Shown here: in pieces, positions 41,869 to 50,846 of the stretch | How positions within the stretch are numbered: position 1 is the stretch's first letter | Layout: the number at the start of each line of letters is the position of its first letter | Origin: Sphingobacterium sp. ML3W | Lineage (GTDB): Bacteria > Bacteroidota > Bacteroidia > Sphingobacteriales > Sphingobacteriaceae | Direction of reading: 5' to 3' | NCBI RefSeq assembly: GCF_000747525.1 | Contig: NZ_CP009278.1 | Coordinates: forward strand, 434,001 to 498,000 | DNA: 64,000 bases | Translations under genes and position numbers: made by a program | Notes under the pieces: generated by a model | What the model saw: the letters and a program-made list of their open reading frames with translations, nothing else | The model's database searches: none | Told to the model about the DNA's origin: nothing

Positions 41869-42630
41869 TTATAATTGAAATGTAGCAACCATTCCGAGTT
41901 GTTTGCCATTGTAAAATGGAGAGGCCATCGTGAATGGAGTTGTTTTTTTTGATTGTAAATGTTTATCGAAGAGGGGTAGCAGCCAATATGCAATTTTGGT
42001 TCCCATGATTCCGATACCTGCGCCCATTGCTACATCAGAAAACCAATGTTTATGGTTATACATTCTGAGGTATCCTGTTCCTGCAGCAATTGTGTAACCT
42101 GCAATTCCATACCAAACAGATTGATCTTTATATTCTTGCCACAACATCTCTGCTCCTGTAAAGGCGATTGCAGTGTGTCCTGATGGGAATGACTCTTGGT
42201 CTGCTTGGTCTGGCCTCCAAGTAGGGGTGGTATGCTTAATTGTATATACAGTTGAGAGGGTGATAGCGTGAGAGATTGTGCTAATTGCCAAACGTTCTTT
42301 GAGACTGTGTTTACTGGGTATCCCGAGTATATCAAGACCATATACAGCTGCCGAAGGAATAAAAAGTGTGAGATTATCGAGCTTGAATGTTTTCGACGGA
42401 TTGTTATTTATTGCATTGTTTATTTGTTCATTTTTATGTTTTAGGTAAGGGCTTTTTAAGGATACTATTCCATACGTTATTAATGTGGCTGGGACAAGTA
42501 ATTGCTTGTATGATATCTGTTTGACTTCGGCTTTAGAATTAATAAGTGATAACGAGTCACTTTGGGCATGGAGAGATGTTGAATAGAAGGATAGTAAGAG
42601 GCTTAAAAATAATAGGGATGAAATTTTCAT
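41869..42630 (-). CDS. PAP2-family phosphatase with signal peptide
   Basis: 253 residues. The signal peptide ends at TSLHAQ. The three PAP2 motifs are visible: KHTTPTWRPD (KX6RP type), FPSGHTAIAF, and LRMYNHKHWFSDV (R-x5-H-x3-D). Hydrophobic helices are consistent with membrane attachment. Bacteroidota enzymes of this type dephosphorylate undecaprenyl pyrophosphate, phosphatidylglycerol phosphate or lipid A; the substrate is not resolved. It is monocistronic. Confidence 0.88.
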   Translation of the reverse strand: MKISSLLFLSLLLSFYSTSLHAQSDSLSLINSKAEVKQISYKQLLVPATLITYGIVSLKSPYLKHKNEQINNAINNNPSKTFKLDNLTLFIPSAAVYGLDILGIPSKHSLKERLAISTISHAITLSTVYTIKHTTPTWRPDQADQESFPSGHTAIAFTGAEMLWQEYKDQSVWYGIAGYTIAAGTGYLRMYNHKHWFSDVAMGAGIGIMGTKIAYWLLPLFDKHLQSKKTTPFTMASPFYNGKQLGMVATFQL

Positions 42631-42769
42631 TGTTGTACTTAAATAATAATTTTACTTGGCATAAAGTGAGCGCGTATTTATAGCGGTTTTCTAACTTAGA
42701 TAGCTCATCGATATGAATGCAAGAAGTTCTCTGTATCCCATCAACGATTATGACGCCTTTTTATTGAGG

Positions 42770-42824
42770 AAAGCTTCAATTTAAAGAGACGCTATATACC
42801 TCTCTTTAAATTGAAGCTTTTTTT
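42770..42824. terminator. 20-bp perfect hairpin next to the response-regulator stop
   Basis: AAAGCTTCAATTTAAAGAGA (42770-42789) pairs perfectly with 42801-42820, 11-nt loop. On the plus strand it is followed by seven T in all (42818-42824). It starts 3 bases after the response-regulator stop on the minus strand. Confidence 0.7.
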
Positions 42825-43512
42825 AGCTTACTAATAATTTATAACCTTTTCCATGCACATTGACAATTTCTACTTTAGGGTCATCTCTTAAATATTTTCT
42901 TAGTTTACTTAAGAAAACATCCATACTTCTGCCCGTGAAGTAATTATCATCGTGCCAAATTTTTAATAGGGCTTCTTCTCGTGTTAGTACATCATTTTTC
43001 TTTAGACATAGCAGTCGAAGTAGCTCTGCTTCTTTTGTAGATAGTTTTTGCTGTAGTCCCTTGTGTGCAATTTGTTGACTTGTATAATCGAAGAAATACT
43101 CTCCGATTTCAAACTTATCACTAATAACTTGTTCATCTTTTTCCCTTACTACTCGTTTAAGTAATGCATGGATGCGAAGAAGCAATTCTTCTACACGGAA
43201 TGGTTTCGTGATATAATCATCTCCACCGAGCTCAAATGCTTCCGTTTTATCTTCCATCATACCTTTTGCTGTCGCAAATATGATAGGGGTCGTGTTGTTT
43301 ATTTTTCTTATTTCTCTACCAACTGTGAAGCCATCTTTTTTTGGCATCATGACATCTAGAATGCAAAGATCAAAAGTGTTTTTACGAAATTGATTAACTG
43401 CATCTTCTCCGTCCGTGCAAAGTGTGACGTCAAATTTACCTTTCAGTTCTAGGTAATCTTTTAACAAATCCCCTAAGTTTGGGTCGTCTTCTGCTAATAA
43501 TATCTTCTGCAT
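42823..43512 (-). CDS. OmpR-family response regulator (RprY-like)
   Basis: 229 residues. The receiver domain (1-120) has the acidic pair AEDDPN, the phospho-acceptor in LCILDVMMPKKDG (about residue 53), and the switch residues in IIFATAK and YITKPF. The winged-helix DNA-binding domain follows (about 132-227; LSTKEAELLRLLC, GRSMDVFLSKLRKYL, VHGKGYKLLV). It starts 53 bases after the stop of the adjoining sensor kinase and forms a two-component pair with it. Pair and domain layout recall Bacteroides RprXY. Confidence 0.94.
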   Translation of the reverse strand: MQKILLAEDDPNLGDLLKDYLELKGKFDVTLCTDGEDAVNQFRKNTFDLCILDVMMPKKDGFTVGREIRKINNTTPIIFATAKGMMEDKTEAFELGGDDYITKPFRVEELLLRIHALLKRVVREKDEQVISDKFEIGEYFFDYTSQQIAHKGLQQKLSTKEAELLRLLCLKKNDVLTREEALLKIWHDDNYFTGRSMDVFLSKLRKYLRDDPKVEIVNVHGKGYKLLVS

Positions 43513-43565
43513 ATTCTTATAGTTTTGTTCGAATATTGATGATAATATACGAAATTAATATCGGT

Positions 43566-45398
43566 TTAATTTTTTATGGGTAATGTTATTTCAAACTGAG
43601 TCCATTTGTCTTTCTCGCTTTTAACTTGAATTTTACCGTTCATTCTTTTGATTATATCATAAACGTAGGAAAGCCCTAAGCCAAATCCTTTTACATTATG
43701 TATATTTCCTGTTGGGATTCGATAGAATTGATCAAATATTTTTATTAAATGGTCTTTTGCCATTCCTATTCCATTATCAATAATAGTAATTTGGATACTG
43801 TCCTTTGTGTTTTTTGTTTTTACTGTGATTTGAGGATTATCTTTGCTGTATTTTATGGCATTATCAATCAAATTGAAAAAGACATTAGAAAGATGTAGCT
43901 CATCGCCAATAATTGTATCATGCTTTGCTTCTAAGTGATGCTCAAAATGGCCTCCTACTTTTTGTAATTGTAATTGCATGCTGTCAAGTACTGCGAACAA
44001 AAGATCATTGATGCGAATAGTTGTTTTTTCTAGTTTTAATGTTTCCTTTTCAAGACGGGCTATGTCAAGAACGCGTTCAATATGATTACCTAAGCGCACA
44101 TTTTCATCATAGATGATATTCGCAAGTCGTTTCACACGACGTTCATCCGAAATAATTTCTGGGTCACGTAGTGATTCACTTGCAATCATTATGGTTGCAA
44201 CAGGGGTTTTAAATTCATGAGTCATATTGTTGATGAAATCTGTTTTCATCTCTGACACTTTTTTTTGCTTAAAAATAATTAATAGCGTATAGGCAAAACA
44301 TCCGATGAGCAGAAATAGCAAGGCTAATGTTGGTAAAAGGAGATAACTCATGTTGTCAACTATAATTGTGCTTTTTCGAGGGAAATAGACGCTCAATCTT
44401 CCTGGGGGGGAGCCAATATCACCTTTAAATAGTGCCGTTGAATAACGTGTGATTTTGTTTGGCTTGATGATATTGTCTATTGTCTGTACACTGAATACGA
44501 TGTTGCTACTGTCTCTAACCTCAATATTAAAAGGATATTTAATATCGCGTTCAGCCAACTCTTCTTTTAATAAATTCTGGATAAGACTAATGTTGAGTCG
44601 ATCTCTAAAAGGGCGTTTTGACAATTCCATTCCAATCGCTACATCTTCGATTAACCCGGATCTTTTACCACCTATGGCAGCAATCGTATCAAATACATTT
44701 TTCCCAGGGCCAATCAAATTTTGACCGCTCATACTTTCCAGTTTATTTTCGAGCTCGATTATTTTATAGCCAATTTTTTTATTGATCTTAGGGGGTAAAG
44801 TTGCTATTTTATATTCTACTGCTTGTTTTAAAACGGGGTCGATTGTGGGTATGACAAATCGAGAACTGTCATCCTTTGCATTTACCTTTGGTAGAAATTT
44901 TGTAGCACCAATCTCAACATATTCATTAACGACATGGTCTGGGCTATTGTATTTAATAACATCAATGCTTAGTAAATTTTCTTTGTTCTTTTTATTAATA
45001 TAAGTTTCGAAAAACCAGTTCTCAATCGATATTACACTTGGGAAAGTTTCTTTTAATTGGTCTTCTGCTTCCTTAAATTTTTCTTTTATTGCGTATTGTT
45101 CCGCTCTTAGGGCCTCTAAATCTCTTTGCAATTTAAGCTGTTCTGCAAGATGTCTTTGTTTTTCTTGCTCGAATTGATATTTTTTTATATTGTTCTGCTG
45201 TTGAACTTTAGCAAAGTCAATCACTTCGCGTCTTTCTATTTTGCCAGCGACGGCTGTGAGTGATGCATTTACCGATTCATCGAAAAGTTGGGATTTTTGA
45301 CGATATGATTCTCTGATAAAATAGAATTGCATAGCTGCCACTCCCAATAAGGCGAGGGTCATTAGACTAATAATCAAAACTATGCTTCTTTTTCTCAT
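43566..45398 (-). CDS. membrane sensor histidine kinase (RprX-like)
   Basis: 610 residues. An N-terminal membrane helix (residues about 5-25) precedes a long extracytoplasmic region with a coiled coil (about 60-120, rich in Q, E and K) and a beta-rich part; a second helix lies near 350-372. The kinase core has the H-box MTHEFKTPVATI, the N-box LIDNAIKYS, the G1 box DNGIGMA, and the G2 box GFGLGLSYV. It probably phosphorylates the downstream OmpR-type regulator. The signal is unknown. Confidence 0.94.
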   Translation of the reverse strand: MRKRSIVLIISLMTLALLGVAAMQFYFIRESYRQKSQLFDESVNASLTAVAGKIERREVIDFAKVQQQNNIKKYQFEQEKQRHLAEQLKLQRDLEALRAEQYAIKEKFKEAEDQLKETFPSVISIENWFFETYINKKNKENLLSIDVIKYNSPDHVVNEYVEIGATKFLPKVNAKDDSSRFVIPTIDPVLKQAVEYKIATLPPKINKKIGYKIIELENKLESMSGQNLIGPGKNVFDTIAAIGGKRSGLIEDVAIGMELSKRPFRDRLNISLIQNLLKEELAERDIKYPFNIEVRDSSNIVFSVQTIDNIIKPNKITRYSTALFKGDIGSPPGRLSVYFPRKSTIIVDNMSYLLLPTLALLFLLIGCFAYTLLIIFKQKKVSEMKTDFINNMTHEFKTPVATIMIASESLRDPEIISDERRVKRLANIIYDENVRLGNHIERVLDIARLEKETLKLEKTTIRINDLLFAVLDSMQLQLQKVGGHFEHHLEAKHDTIIGDELHLSNVFFNLIDNAIKYSKDNPQITVKTKNTKDSIQITIIDNGIGMAKDHLIKIFDQFYRIPTGNIHNVKGFGLGLSYVYDIIKRMNGKIQVKSEKDKWTQFEITLPIKN

Positions 45399-45523
45399 TT
45401 GTTACAAATATATGAATGCTTTACTTGATTTAATTGCTTTTAACAATGTTTAACAAGCTGATTGTTTTTCTTTAAGGCTATTAATAGGTATATTAGATTA
45501 TGTGTTTTTTAAATAGTGAAGAT

Positions 45524-45901
45524 ATGAAAAAGTTATTGACCTGTATGTGTTTTTGTACTTCGTTTTTTTTGCTGCATGCACAACAAAAAAGTATAGCTAA
45601 AGATACGTTGAAAATTAAATCGAAAGTCGAAACTCATTCTTATCTTTCGAGAACACCTGTGTTAAAAATTCCGGCCGACTCCAACATTCACTATCATATA
45701 TTACATAAGAAAACAAAACAACTTCGTACCATTGAAATCCCTAATAGTCATGAAGATTTTATTATGCCAGAAGGGGGATACATGCGTAAATTGAATCAAG
45801 ATTCAACAAGCAATCGTGTTATAAATAAGGCTTTGCGAGATAGTGCATTTCATCGTATTGACAGCCCCTTGAGGCGAGGTGCTGATCGACAGTTGAAATA
45901 G
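45524..45901 (+). CDS. small secreted hypothetical protein
   Basis: About 125 residues from the ATG at 45524 (MKKLLTCMCFCTSFFLLHAQ), which gives a clean signal peptide; an ATG 24 bases upstream does not. The mature protein is basic and polar with no hydrophobic segment and no recognised domain (NIHYHILHKKTKQL, HEDFIMPEGGYMRK). It is divergent from the sensor kinase gene, with 125 bases between their starts, so a link is possible but unproven. Confidence 0.6.
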   Translation: MKKLLTCMCFCTSFFLLHAQQKSIAKDTLKIKSKVETHSYLSRTPVLKIPADSNIHYHILHKKTKQLRTIEIPNSHEDFIMPEGGYMRKLNQDSTSNRVINKALRDSAFHRIDSPLRRGADRQLK

Positions 45902-46079
45902 TTTCTTATGTTTTTGAATACAATTTTCGTGCTTTAATGAAGATGGATTTTACTTTTCAATGGGGCGGTGAAAATGTTTACCCAAATGGTTGTAGCGTTT
46001 TGTGTGATGGTAAGTTTTAAAATAGGAGATGTATTTAGAAGTAGGATGTGACCCCCAAGATAAAGAGTTGCTATAAAGA

Positions 46080-46116
46080 AAAAGCGCTCACTAATTATTT
46101 TAGTAAGCGCTTTTGA
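46080..46116 (-). terminator. terminator of pyk
   Basis: AAAAGCGCTCACTAA (46080-46094) pairs with TTAGTAAGCGCTTTT (46100-46114), 15 bp with one G-U pair, and on the minus strand a T run follows. It lies about 20 bases past the pyk stop. Confidence 0.88.
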
Positions 46117-46133
46117 TATTTATTGATTGATGT

Positions 46134-47561
46134 CTACAATTGAGACACGCGAATGGTATTTGTTTTTCCTTTTTCGATCAATGGAGTCGATGCGGTGTTA
46201 ATAATAATAGAACCTGGCGCGATGTAGTTGTTCTTAACGATAAATTTGTTCACATCATGAATCGAACCATCAGTGCTATCAAATTTGTCGTAGATAAAGG
46301 TTTTAACACCCCACAGTAAGCTCAATTGACGTAGCAATGTCTTTGTACCCGTAAAGACCATGATGTCTGCATTCGGTCTGTAACTAGCGATCTCGAATGC
46401 GGTAGCACCCGAAGATGTTAATACGGCAATAGCTGCAGCATCTGTTTTCTTAGCTAAATATACTGATGAGGCACAGATTGCATCAGGAATTTTGGTTCCA
46501 TCGCTAATTTCACTAACTTTCTCATTATAATATGGGTAAGACGTTTGTTCCACGTGGATAATGATTTTGCTCATCGTTTCGATAACAATCTCAGGGAATT
46601 CACCTACAGAAGTTTCGCCACTTAACATTACAGCATCAGCTCCATCAATAACAGAGTTTGCAACATCGTTTACCTCTGCACGTGTAGCGCGAGGAGTTGT
46701 AATCATGCTTTCCAACATTTGGGTTGCGATGATAACAGGTTTTGATAAATCACGACATTTCTGAACGATTATCTTTTGTAATCCCGGTACTTCTTCCATT
46801 GGCATTTCAACACCAAGGTCACCACGTGCGACCATGATTGCATCCGTTGCTTCGATAATGGCATCAATATTTTCTATAGCCTCAGGTTTTTCGATTTTCG
46901 CGATTACCTGTGCATGACTTCCTTTTTCAGCAATGATTTTTTTACATTGATAGATGTCTTCGGCTGAGCGGACAAATGACATAGCAATCCAATCTGCCCC
47001 ATGGTCAAGGGCAAAATTTAAGTTATCTAAATCTTCTTCTGTTAAGGAAGGAATCGAAACTTTAGTGTTGGGTAAGTTGACACCCTTGCGAGAAGTTAAT
47101 ACACCACCGTGTACAACTTCACATTTTACCGTATCTTTATGGTTCGTGCTTAAAACACGCAATTGCAATTTACCGTCATCTAATAAGATGATTTCATTTT
47201 CTGAAACATCGTTAGGGAAGTTTTCGTAAGTAATGTAGATTTTTTCTTCATCACCTATTAACTCGTGAGTGGTGATCTCAACTTTGGAACCATTTACTAA
47301 AATAGCACCACCTTCTTTCATTTTTCCAATGCGAATTTTAGGACCTTGAAGATCGGCTAAGATAGCAACATTGTAATTAGTTTCTTCATTGATCGCATTG
47401 ATGGTTTGGATAACTTTCAAGTGATCTTCTTGACTACCGTGAGAAAAGTTTAAACGACAAACGTCTACACCTTTGGCAATCATATTTGTTAACACTTGTT
47501 TATCTGCAGATGCTGGACCTAACGTTGCAACAATTTTAGTCCTTTTTTGAACTTTTTCCAT
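46134..47561 (-). CDS. pyk: pyruvate kinase
   Basis: 475 residues. It makes pyruvate and ATP from phosphoenolpyruvate and ADP. Motifs: KIVATLGPAS, RLNFSHGS, LADLQGPKIR, the catalytic lysine in IAKIEKPEAI, metal ligand in MVARGDLGVEMP, and ATQMLESM. The B domain (about residues 70-170) and the C-terminal allosteric domain are present at normal length. It is monocistronic with a palindromic site in its upstream region. Confidence 0.97.
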   Translation of the reverse strand: MEKVQKRTKIVATLGPASADKQVLTNMIAKGVDVCRLNFSHGSQEDHLKVIQTINAINEETNYNVAILADLQGPKIRIGKMKEGGAILVNGSKVEITTHELIGDEEKIYITYENFPNDVSENEIILLDDGKLQLRVLSTNHKDTVKCEVVHGGVLTSRKGVNLPNTKVSIPSLTEEDLDNLNFALDHGADWIAMSFVRSAEDIYQCKKIIAEKGSHAQVIAKIEKPEAIENIDAIIEATDAIMVARGDLGVEMPMEEVPGLQKIIVQKCRDLSKPVIIATQMLESMITTPRATRAEVNDVANSVIDGADAVMLSGETSVGEFPEIVIETMSKIIIHVEQTSYPYYNEKVSEISDGTKIPDAICASSVYLAKKTDAAAIAVLTSSGATAFEIASYRPNADIMVFTGTKTLLRQLSLLWGVKTFIYDKFDSTDGSIHDVNKFIVKNNYIAPGSIIINTASTPLIEKGKTNTIRVSQL

Positions 47562-47593
47562 TCTAATTTTTTTATACTATGTACTTTATATTG

Positions 47594-47626
47594 TATAACT
47601 CAATAATATATGGAGTTATATAACTC
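47594..47626. promoter_or_regulatory. TATAACTC/GAGTTATA repeats upstream of pyk
   Basis: TATAACTC occurs at 47594-47601 and 47619-47626, with GAGTTATA at 47613-47620. The last two overlap to make the 14-bp palindrome GAGTTATATAACTC (47613-47626). They lie 33-65 bases upstream of the pyk start and could be an operator. Confidence 0.4.
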
Positions 47627-47690
47627 GTTTTCATTGACGAGGAAAAATTTAGATTTAAAGCGTGTATCTTGTACACTATTAAATAGTTTG

Positions 47691-48185
47691 CTAAAATATC
47701 AGATTTTCTTTAGATTTCAATATTTTTGGCGATATTTCTTTTACAAACACCACTTCAGGTATTTTGTTTATATTTTTTATAATTCGATCTAGGTCATCTT
47801 CATCGATATAATTTTTTATGATTATAAAATAATCAAAATTGGGATGTTCAGGTATTAGAAGACTTCCCTCAATACTTTTGTTGTTGATTAAATAGAATTC
47901 CGTTTGAAATTTGGTGTTGATATACCAAAAGGTCGTGAAGTGCTGCGTTGTCTTCTTGCTGGAGTCAAAAATAGTATGATATTCTAATTCTTCCTCCGGT
48001 TTTTGCTTTATTTTTTGATTATGATCATATTTATCCTCCTTCCCCCTGACGAAATTCAGTAGGGTCATTTTATTAATAAAGTGACAGAGGCGATAATCTT
48101 TCAAAGGACATGAAATAGCAATGAGCACGAAGTCTAATTCTGCATCAAATTCTAGGTCCCATTTTAGTATCGTTTTGTTATTCAA
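47691..48185 (-). CDS. IPExxxVDY family protein
   Basis: 164 residues, cytoplasmic, no membrane segment. The family motif appears as LLIPEHPNFDYFIII (IPE-x4-DY; residues about 110-124). Other features are FVLIAISCPLKDYRLCHFIN at the N-terminus and a C-terminal lysine-rich end. This Bacteroidota-restricted family has no established function and is typically found between pyk and acpP-fabF-rnc, exactly as here. Confidence 0.85.
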   Translation of the reverse strand: MNNKTILKWDLEFDAELDFVLIAISCPLKDYRLCHFINKMTLLNFVRGKEDKYDHNQKIKQKPEEELEYHTIFDSSKKTTQHFTTFWYINTKFQTEFYLINNKSIEGSLLIPEHPNFDYFIIIKNYIDEDDLDRIIKNINKIPEVVFVKEISPKILKSKENLIF

Positions 48186-48456
48186 AGTGAAAATCTATGC
48201 TTGAGTTCTTGACGAAAATACGAAAAATTGATGCAATTGCTGTGAATTTAATGTAAAATTTGAATTAATTGCCTTCATGTTTGTACATATTAGGAATTAT
48301 TGTTATACTTGAAGAAGGTTAGTTTATAGCGAGTTAAGGGTGTGGCTATACCGAGATGGAAAATAATTTGACAATCTAAAAATCAAATGGATTTTTATAT
48401 TTGATGAAAATTAATTTTCTTTGCACAGATTTATTAAACAATTAAACTATAAAATC

Positions 48457-48693
48457 ATGTCAGATATCGCTTCAAGAGTAAAGGCAATTATCGTTGAAAA
48501 ATTAGGTGTAGACGAAAACGAGGTAACACCAGAAGCTTCTTTCACTAATGATTTAGGTGCAGATTCACTTGATACTGTAGAGTTAATCATGGAATTTGAG
48601 AAAGAATTCAACGTTGCTATACCTGATGACCAAGCTGAGACTATTGGTACAGTGGGACAAGCAATCACTTATTTGGAAAAAAACGTTAACTAA
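48457..48693 (+). CDS. acpP: acyl carrier protein
   Basis: 78 residues from the ATG at 48457 ([16 protein letters not shown]); an ATG... type start 36 bases upstream (TTG at 48421) is not needed. The phosphopantetheine site is the serine in [10 protein letters not shown] (about residue 38). It is small and acidic, as expected. It carries growing acyl chains in fatty acid synthesis and is followed 26 bases later by fabF. Confidence 0.97.
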   Translation: MSDIASRVKAIIVEKLGVDENEVTPEASFTNDLGADSLDTVELIMEFEKEFNVAIPDDQAETIGTVGQAITYLEKNVN

Positions 48694-48719
48694 CTAATTA
48701 ATTGGGCCAAATCGTATAA

Positions 48720-49973
48720 ATGGAGCTTAAAAGAGTAGTAGTAACAGGATTAGGCGCACTTACACCAATTGGTAATACTGTTTCAGAATATTGGAATAGT
48801 TTACTAAATGGTGTAAGCGGTGCTGCTCCCATTACGCATTTTGATGCGTCAAAATTTAAAACCCAATTCGCTTGTGAAGTGAAGGGGTTTGATCCGCATG
48901 AATTTATGGATCGCAAGGAAGCTCGCAAAGTAGATCCTTTTGTACAGTATGCTATTGCATCATCTGATGAAGCAATTAAGGATGCTGGTTTAATTTTTGA
49001 AAATTTAGATACAAATCGTATCGGGGTAATTTGGGGATCAGGAATTGGGGGATTAACTACTTTTACAGATGAAGTAGTGAATTTCGCAAAAGGAGATGGA
49101 ACACCACGTTTCAATCCTTTCTTCATTCCTAAAATGCTTGTCGATATTGCGCCGGGACATATTTCAATGCGTCACGGTCTTCGTGGACCTAACTTTTCTG
49201 CTGTTTCAGCATGTGCTTCTGCAACTAATGCAATGATTGATGCTTTCAACTATATCCGTATGGGAAAAGCTGATATAATCGTTACAGGTGGCTCAGAGGC
49301 GACAATTAATGAAGCCGGAATTGGTGGATTTAATGCCATGCATGCGCTGTCAACAAGAAATGATGATCCTAAAACAGCTTCACGACCTTTTGATAAAGAT
49401 CGTGATGGTTTTGTTTCTGGAGAGGGTTCTGGAGCTATAATATTAGAAAGTTTAGAACATGCCTTAGCGCGTGGTGCTAAAATTTATGCTGAAATCGGTG
49501 GGGGTGGTATGAGCGCAGATGCTCATCATATCACAGCTTCACATCCTGAAGGATTGGGAGCGAAACTTGCTATGACAATGGCAGTCAATGATGCTGAATT
49601 AAATTTCACAGATATTGACTACATCAATGTTCATGGAACCTCGACACCGGTAGGTGATATTAGCGAAACGAAAGCAATCGTGGATTTGTTTGGTGAACAT
49701 GCTTATAAATTGAACATTAGTTCGACGAAATCGATGACTGGACACCTTTTAGGTGCTGCCGGTGCTATTGAGACTATTGCTTCTATTTTAGCTGTTCAAA
49801 ATGATATAGTACCGCCTACTATTAATCATTTTACAGATGATCCACAATTGGACAATAAGTTGAATTTCACATTTAATAAAGCTGAAAAGCGTATTGTAAA
49901 TGCTGCGATGAGTAATACTTTTGGCTTTGGTGGACATAACGCTACGATTGTGGTGAAAAAGTACAAAGCGTAA
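48720..49973 (+). CDS. fabF: 3-oxoacyl-[ACP] synthase II
   Basis: 417 residues. It condenses malonyl-ACP with acyl-ACP. The catalytic cysteine is in VSACASATNA (about residue 164) and the two histidines are in NVHGTSTPVGD and TGHLLGAAGAIE. FGFGGHNATIV closes the protein. It is in an operon with acpP and is followed by a terminator-like hairpin before rnc. Confidence 0.98.
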   Translation: MELKRVVVTGLGALTPIGNTVSEYWNSLLNGVSGAAPITHFDASKFKTQFACEVKGFDPHEFMDRKEARKVDPFVQYAIASSDEAIKDAGLIFENLDTNRIGVIWGSGIGGLTTFTDEVVNFAKGDGTPRFNPFFIPKMLVDIAPGHISMRHGLRGPNFSAVSACASATNAMIDAFNYIRMGKADIIVTGGSEATINEAGIGGFNAMHALSTRNDDPKTASRPFDKDRDGFVSGEGSGAIILESLEHALARGAKIYAEIGGGGMSADAHHITASHPEGLGAKLAMTMAVNDAELNFTDIDYINVHGTSTPVGDISETKAIVDLFGEHAYKLNISSTKSMTGHLLGAAGAIETIASILAVQNDIVPPTINHFTDDPQLDNKLNFTFNKAEKRIVNAAMSNTFGFGGHNATIVVKKYKA

Positions 49974-50010
49974 GAGTTACTTATTAAAAGTTATTAAAAA
50001 TAATTGGGAT

Positions 50011-50045
50011 ACAACAGGTTGATTTTGACCTGTTGTCCCTTTTTA
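50011..50045 (+). terminator. terminator or attenuator between fabF and rnc
   Basis: ACAACAGGT (50011-50019) pairs with ACCTGTTGT (50028-50036), and GGG/CCC pairs flank it; five T follow. It overlaps a possible TTG start at 50033, which supports the ATG at 50054 as the rnc start. Confidence 0.75.
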
Positions 50046-50053
50046 AGATAAAG

Positions 50054-50794
50054 ATGCCTTTCTCAAGGATTTATAAATTATATTTTTCTTCTGACAAAGT
50101 TTATGTCAGAAAGTTGAAGAACCTACTCGGTTTTGTCCCTGGAAACGTACGTCTTTATCAAATGGCCTTTAGGCATAAGTCTGTGGCTGTCTTGATTAAA
50201 GAGGGAGCGAAAAATAGTAACGAGCGACTGGAGTTTCTCGGCGATGCTATTTTGGGGTCTGTGGTAGCAGAATTACTATTTAAAAAATATCCTTATAAAG
50301 ACGAAGGTTTCTTAACTGAAATGAGATCTAAAATTGTGAGTCGAGCACACCTCAATCAGCTTTCTCGAAAATTGGGTTTGAATGAACTGATACAATTTGA
50401 TGCCAGAATGATTAGTTTCCCTAACAAACAAGGGTCTCTGCTAGGAGATGCATTTGAGGCACTGATAGGTGCTGTTTATTTGGATAAAGGTTATGTTTTC
50501 ACTAAAAATTTCTTGTTAAATCGCATCATAAAACCACATGTTGATATTCTGCTATTAGAACAAACGGAAACTAATTTCAAAAGTCGCTTAATTGAGTGGT
50601 GCCAACATAATGGTAAAGAGGTTGTTTTTAATCAAGTCGAAAACCCGCCAGGAGAATCGAGTAAGATGTTTTCTGTGGAAGCCGTTGTTCAAGGTGAAGT
50701 ATGTGGATTAGGGCAAGACTTTAATAAAAAGAGTGCCGAAAAAACTGCTGCAGAAAAGGCATGTGAATATTTAAAAATTTTAGAGCTTGTTTAA
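50054..50794 (+). CDS. rnc: ribonuclease III
   Basis: 246 residues from the ATG at 50054 (MPFSRIYKLYFSS). It cleaves double-stranded RNA in rRNA and mRNA maturation. The signature NERLEFLGDAIL (about residues 62-73) and the second acidic site GDAFEALIGAVYLDKG are intact. A double-stranded RNA-binding domain occupies the last 70 residues (NFKSRLIEWCQHNGK, KKSAEKTAAEKAC). The acpP-fabF-rnc order is conserved in Bacteroidota and beyond. Confidence 0.96.
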   Translation: MPFSRIYKLYFSSDKVYVRKLKNLLGFVPGNVRLYQMAFRHKSVAVLIKEGAKNSNERLEFLGDAILGSVVAELLFKKYPYKDEGFLTEMRSKIVSRAHLNQLSRKLGLNELIQFDARMISFPNKQGSLLGDAFEALIGAVYLDKGYVFTKNFLLNRIIKPHVDILLLEQTETNFKSRLIEWCQHNGKEVVFNQVENPPGESSKMFSVEAVVQGEVCGLGQDFNKKSAEKTAAEKACEYLKILELV

Positions 50795-50834
50795 GCTTTT
50801 TTTGTCGAAGTTCCAATAAATCCTTCTTAAATCT

Positions 50835-50843
50835 TAACTTTGC
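50835..50843 (+). promoter_or_regulatory. -7 box abutting the hisS start codon
   Basis: TAACTTTGC matches TAnnTTTGY exactly and ends 3 bases before the ATG at 50847. This predicts a leaderless hisS mRNA. Confidence 0.65.
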
Positions 50844-50846
50844 CGA

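Noticed and set aside
47610..47792. 60-codon plus-strand ORF between pyk and the IPExxxVDY gene
   Set aside because: Half of it is antisense to the IPExxxVDY gene and the rest covers the pyk upstream repeats; no family features.
48301..48360. A structured-looking stretch that might be a tRNA or small RNA before acpP
   Set aside because: No T-loop GTTCGA pattern or cloverleaf could be found, and I see no terminator.
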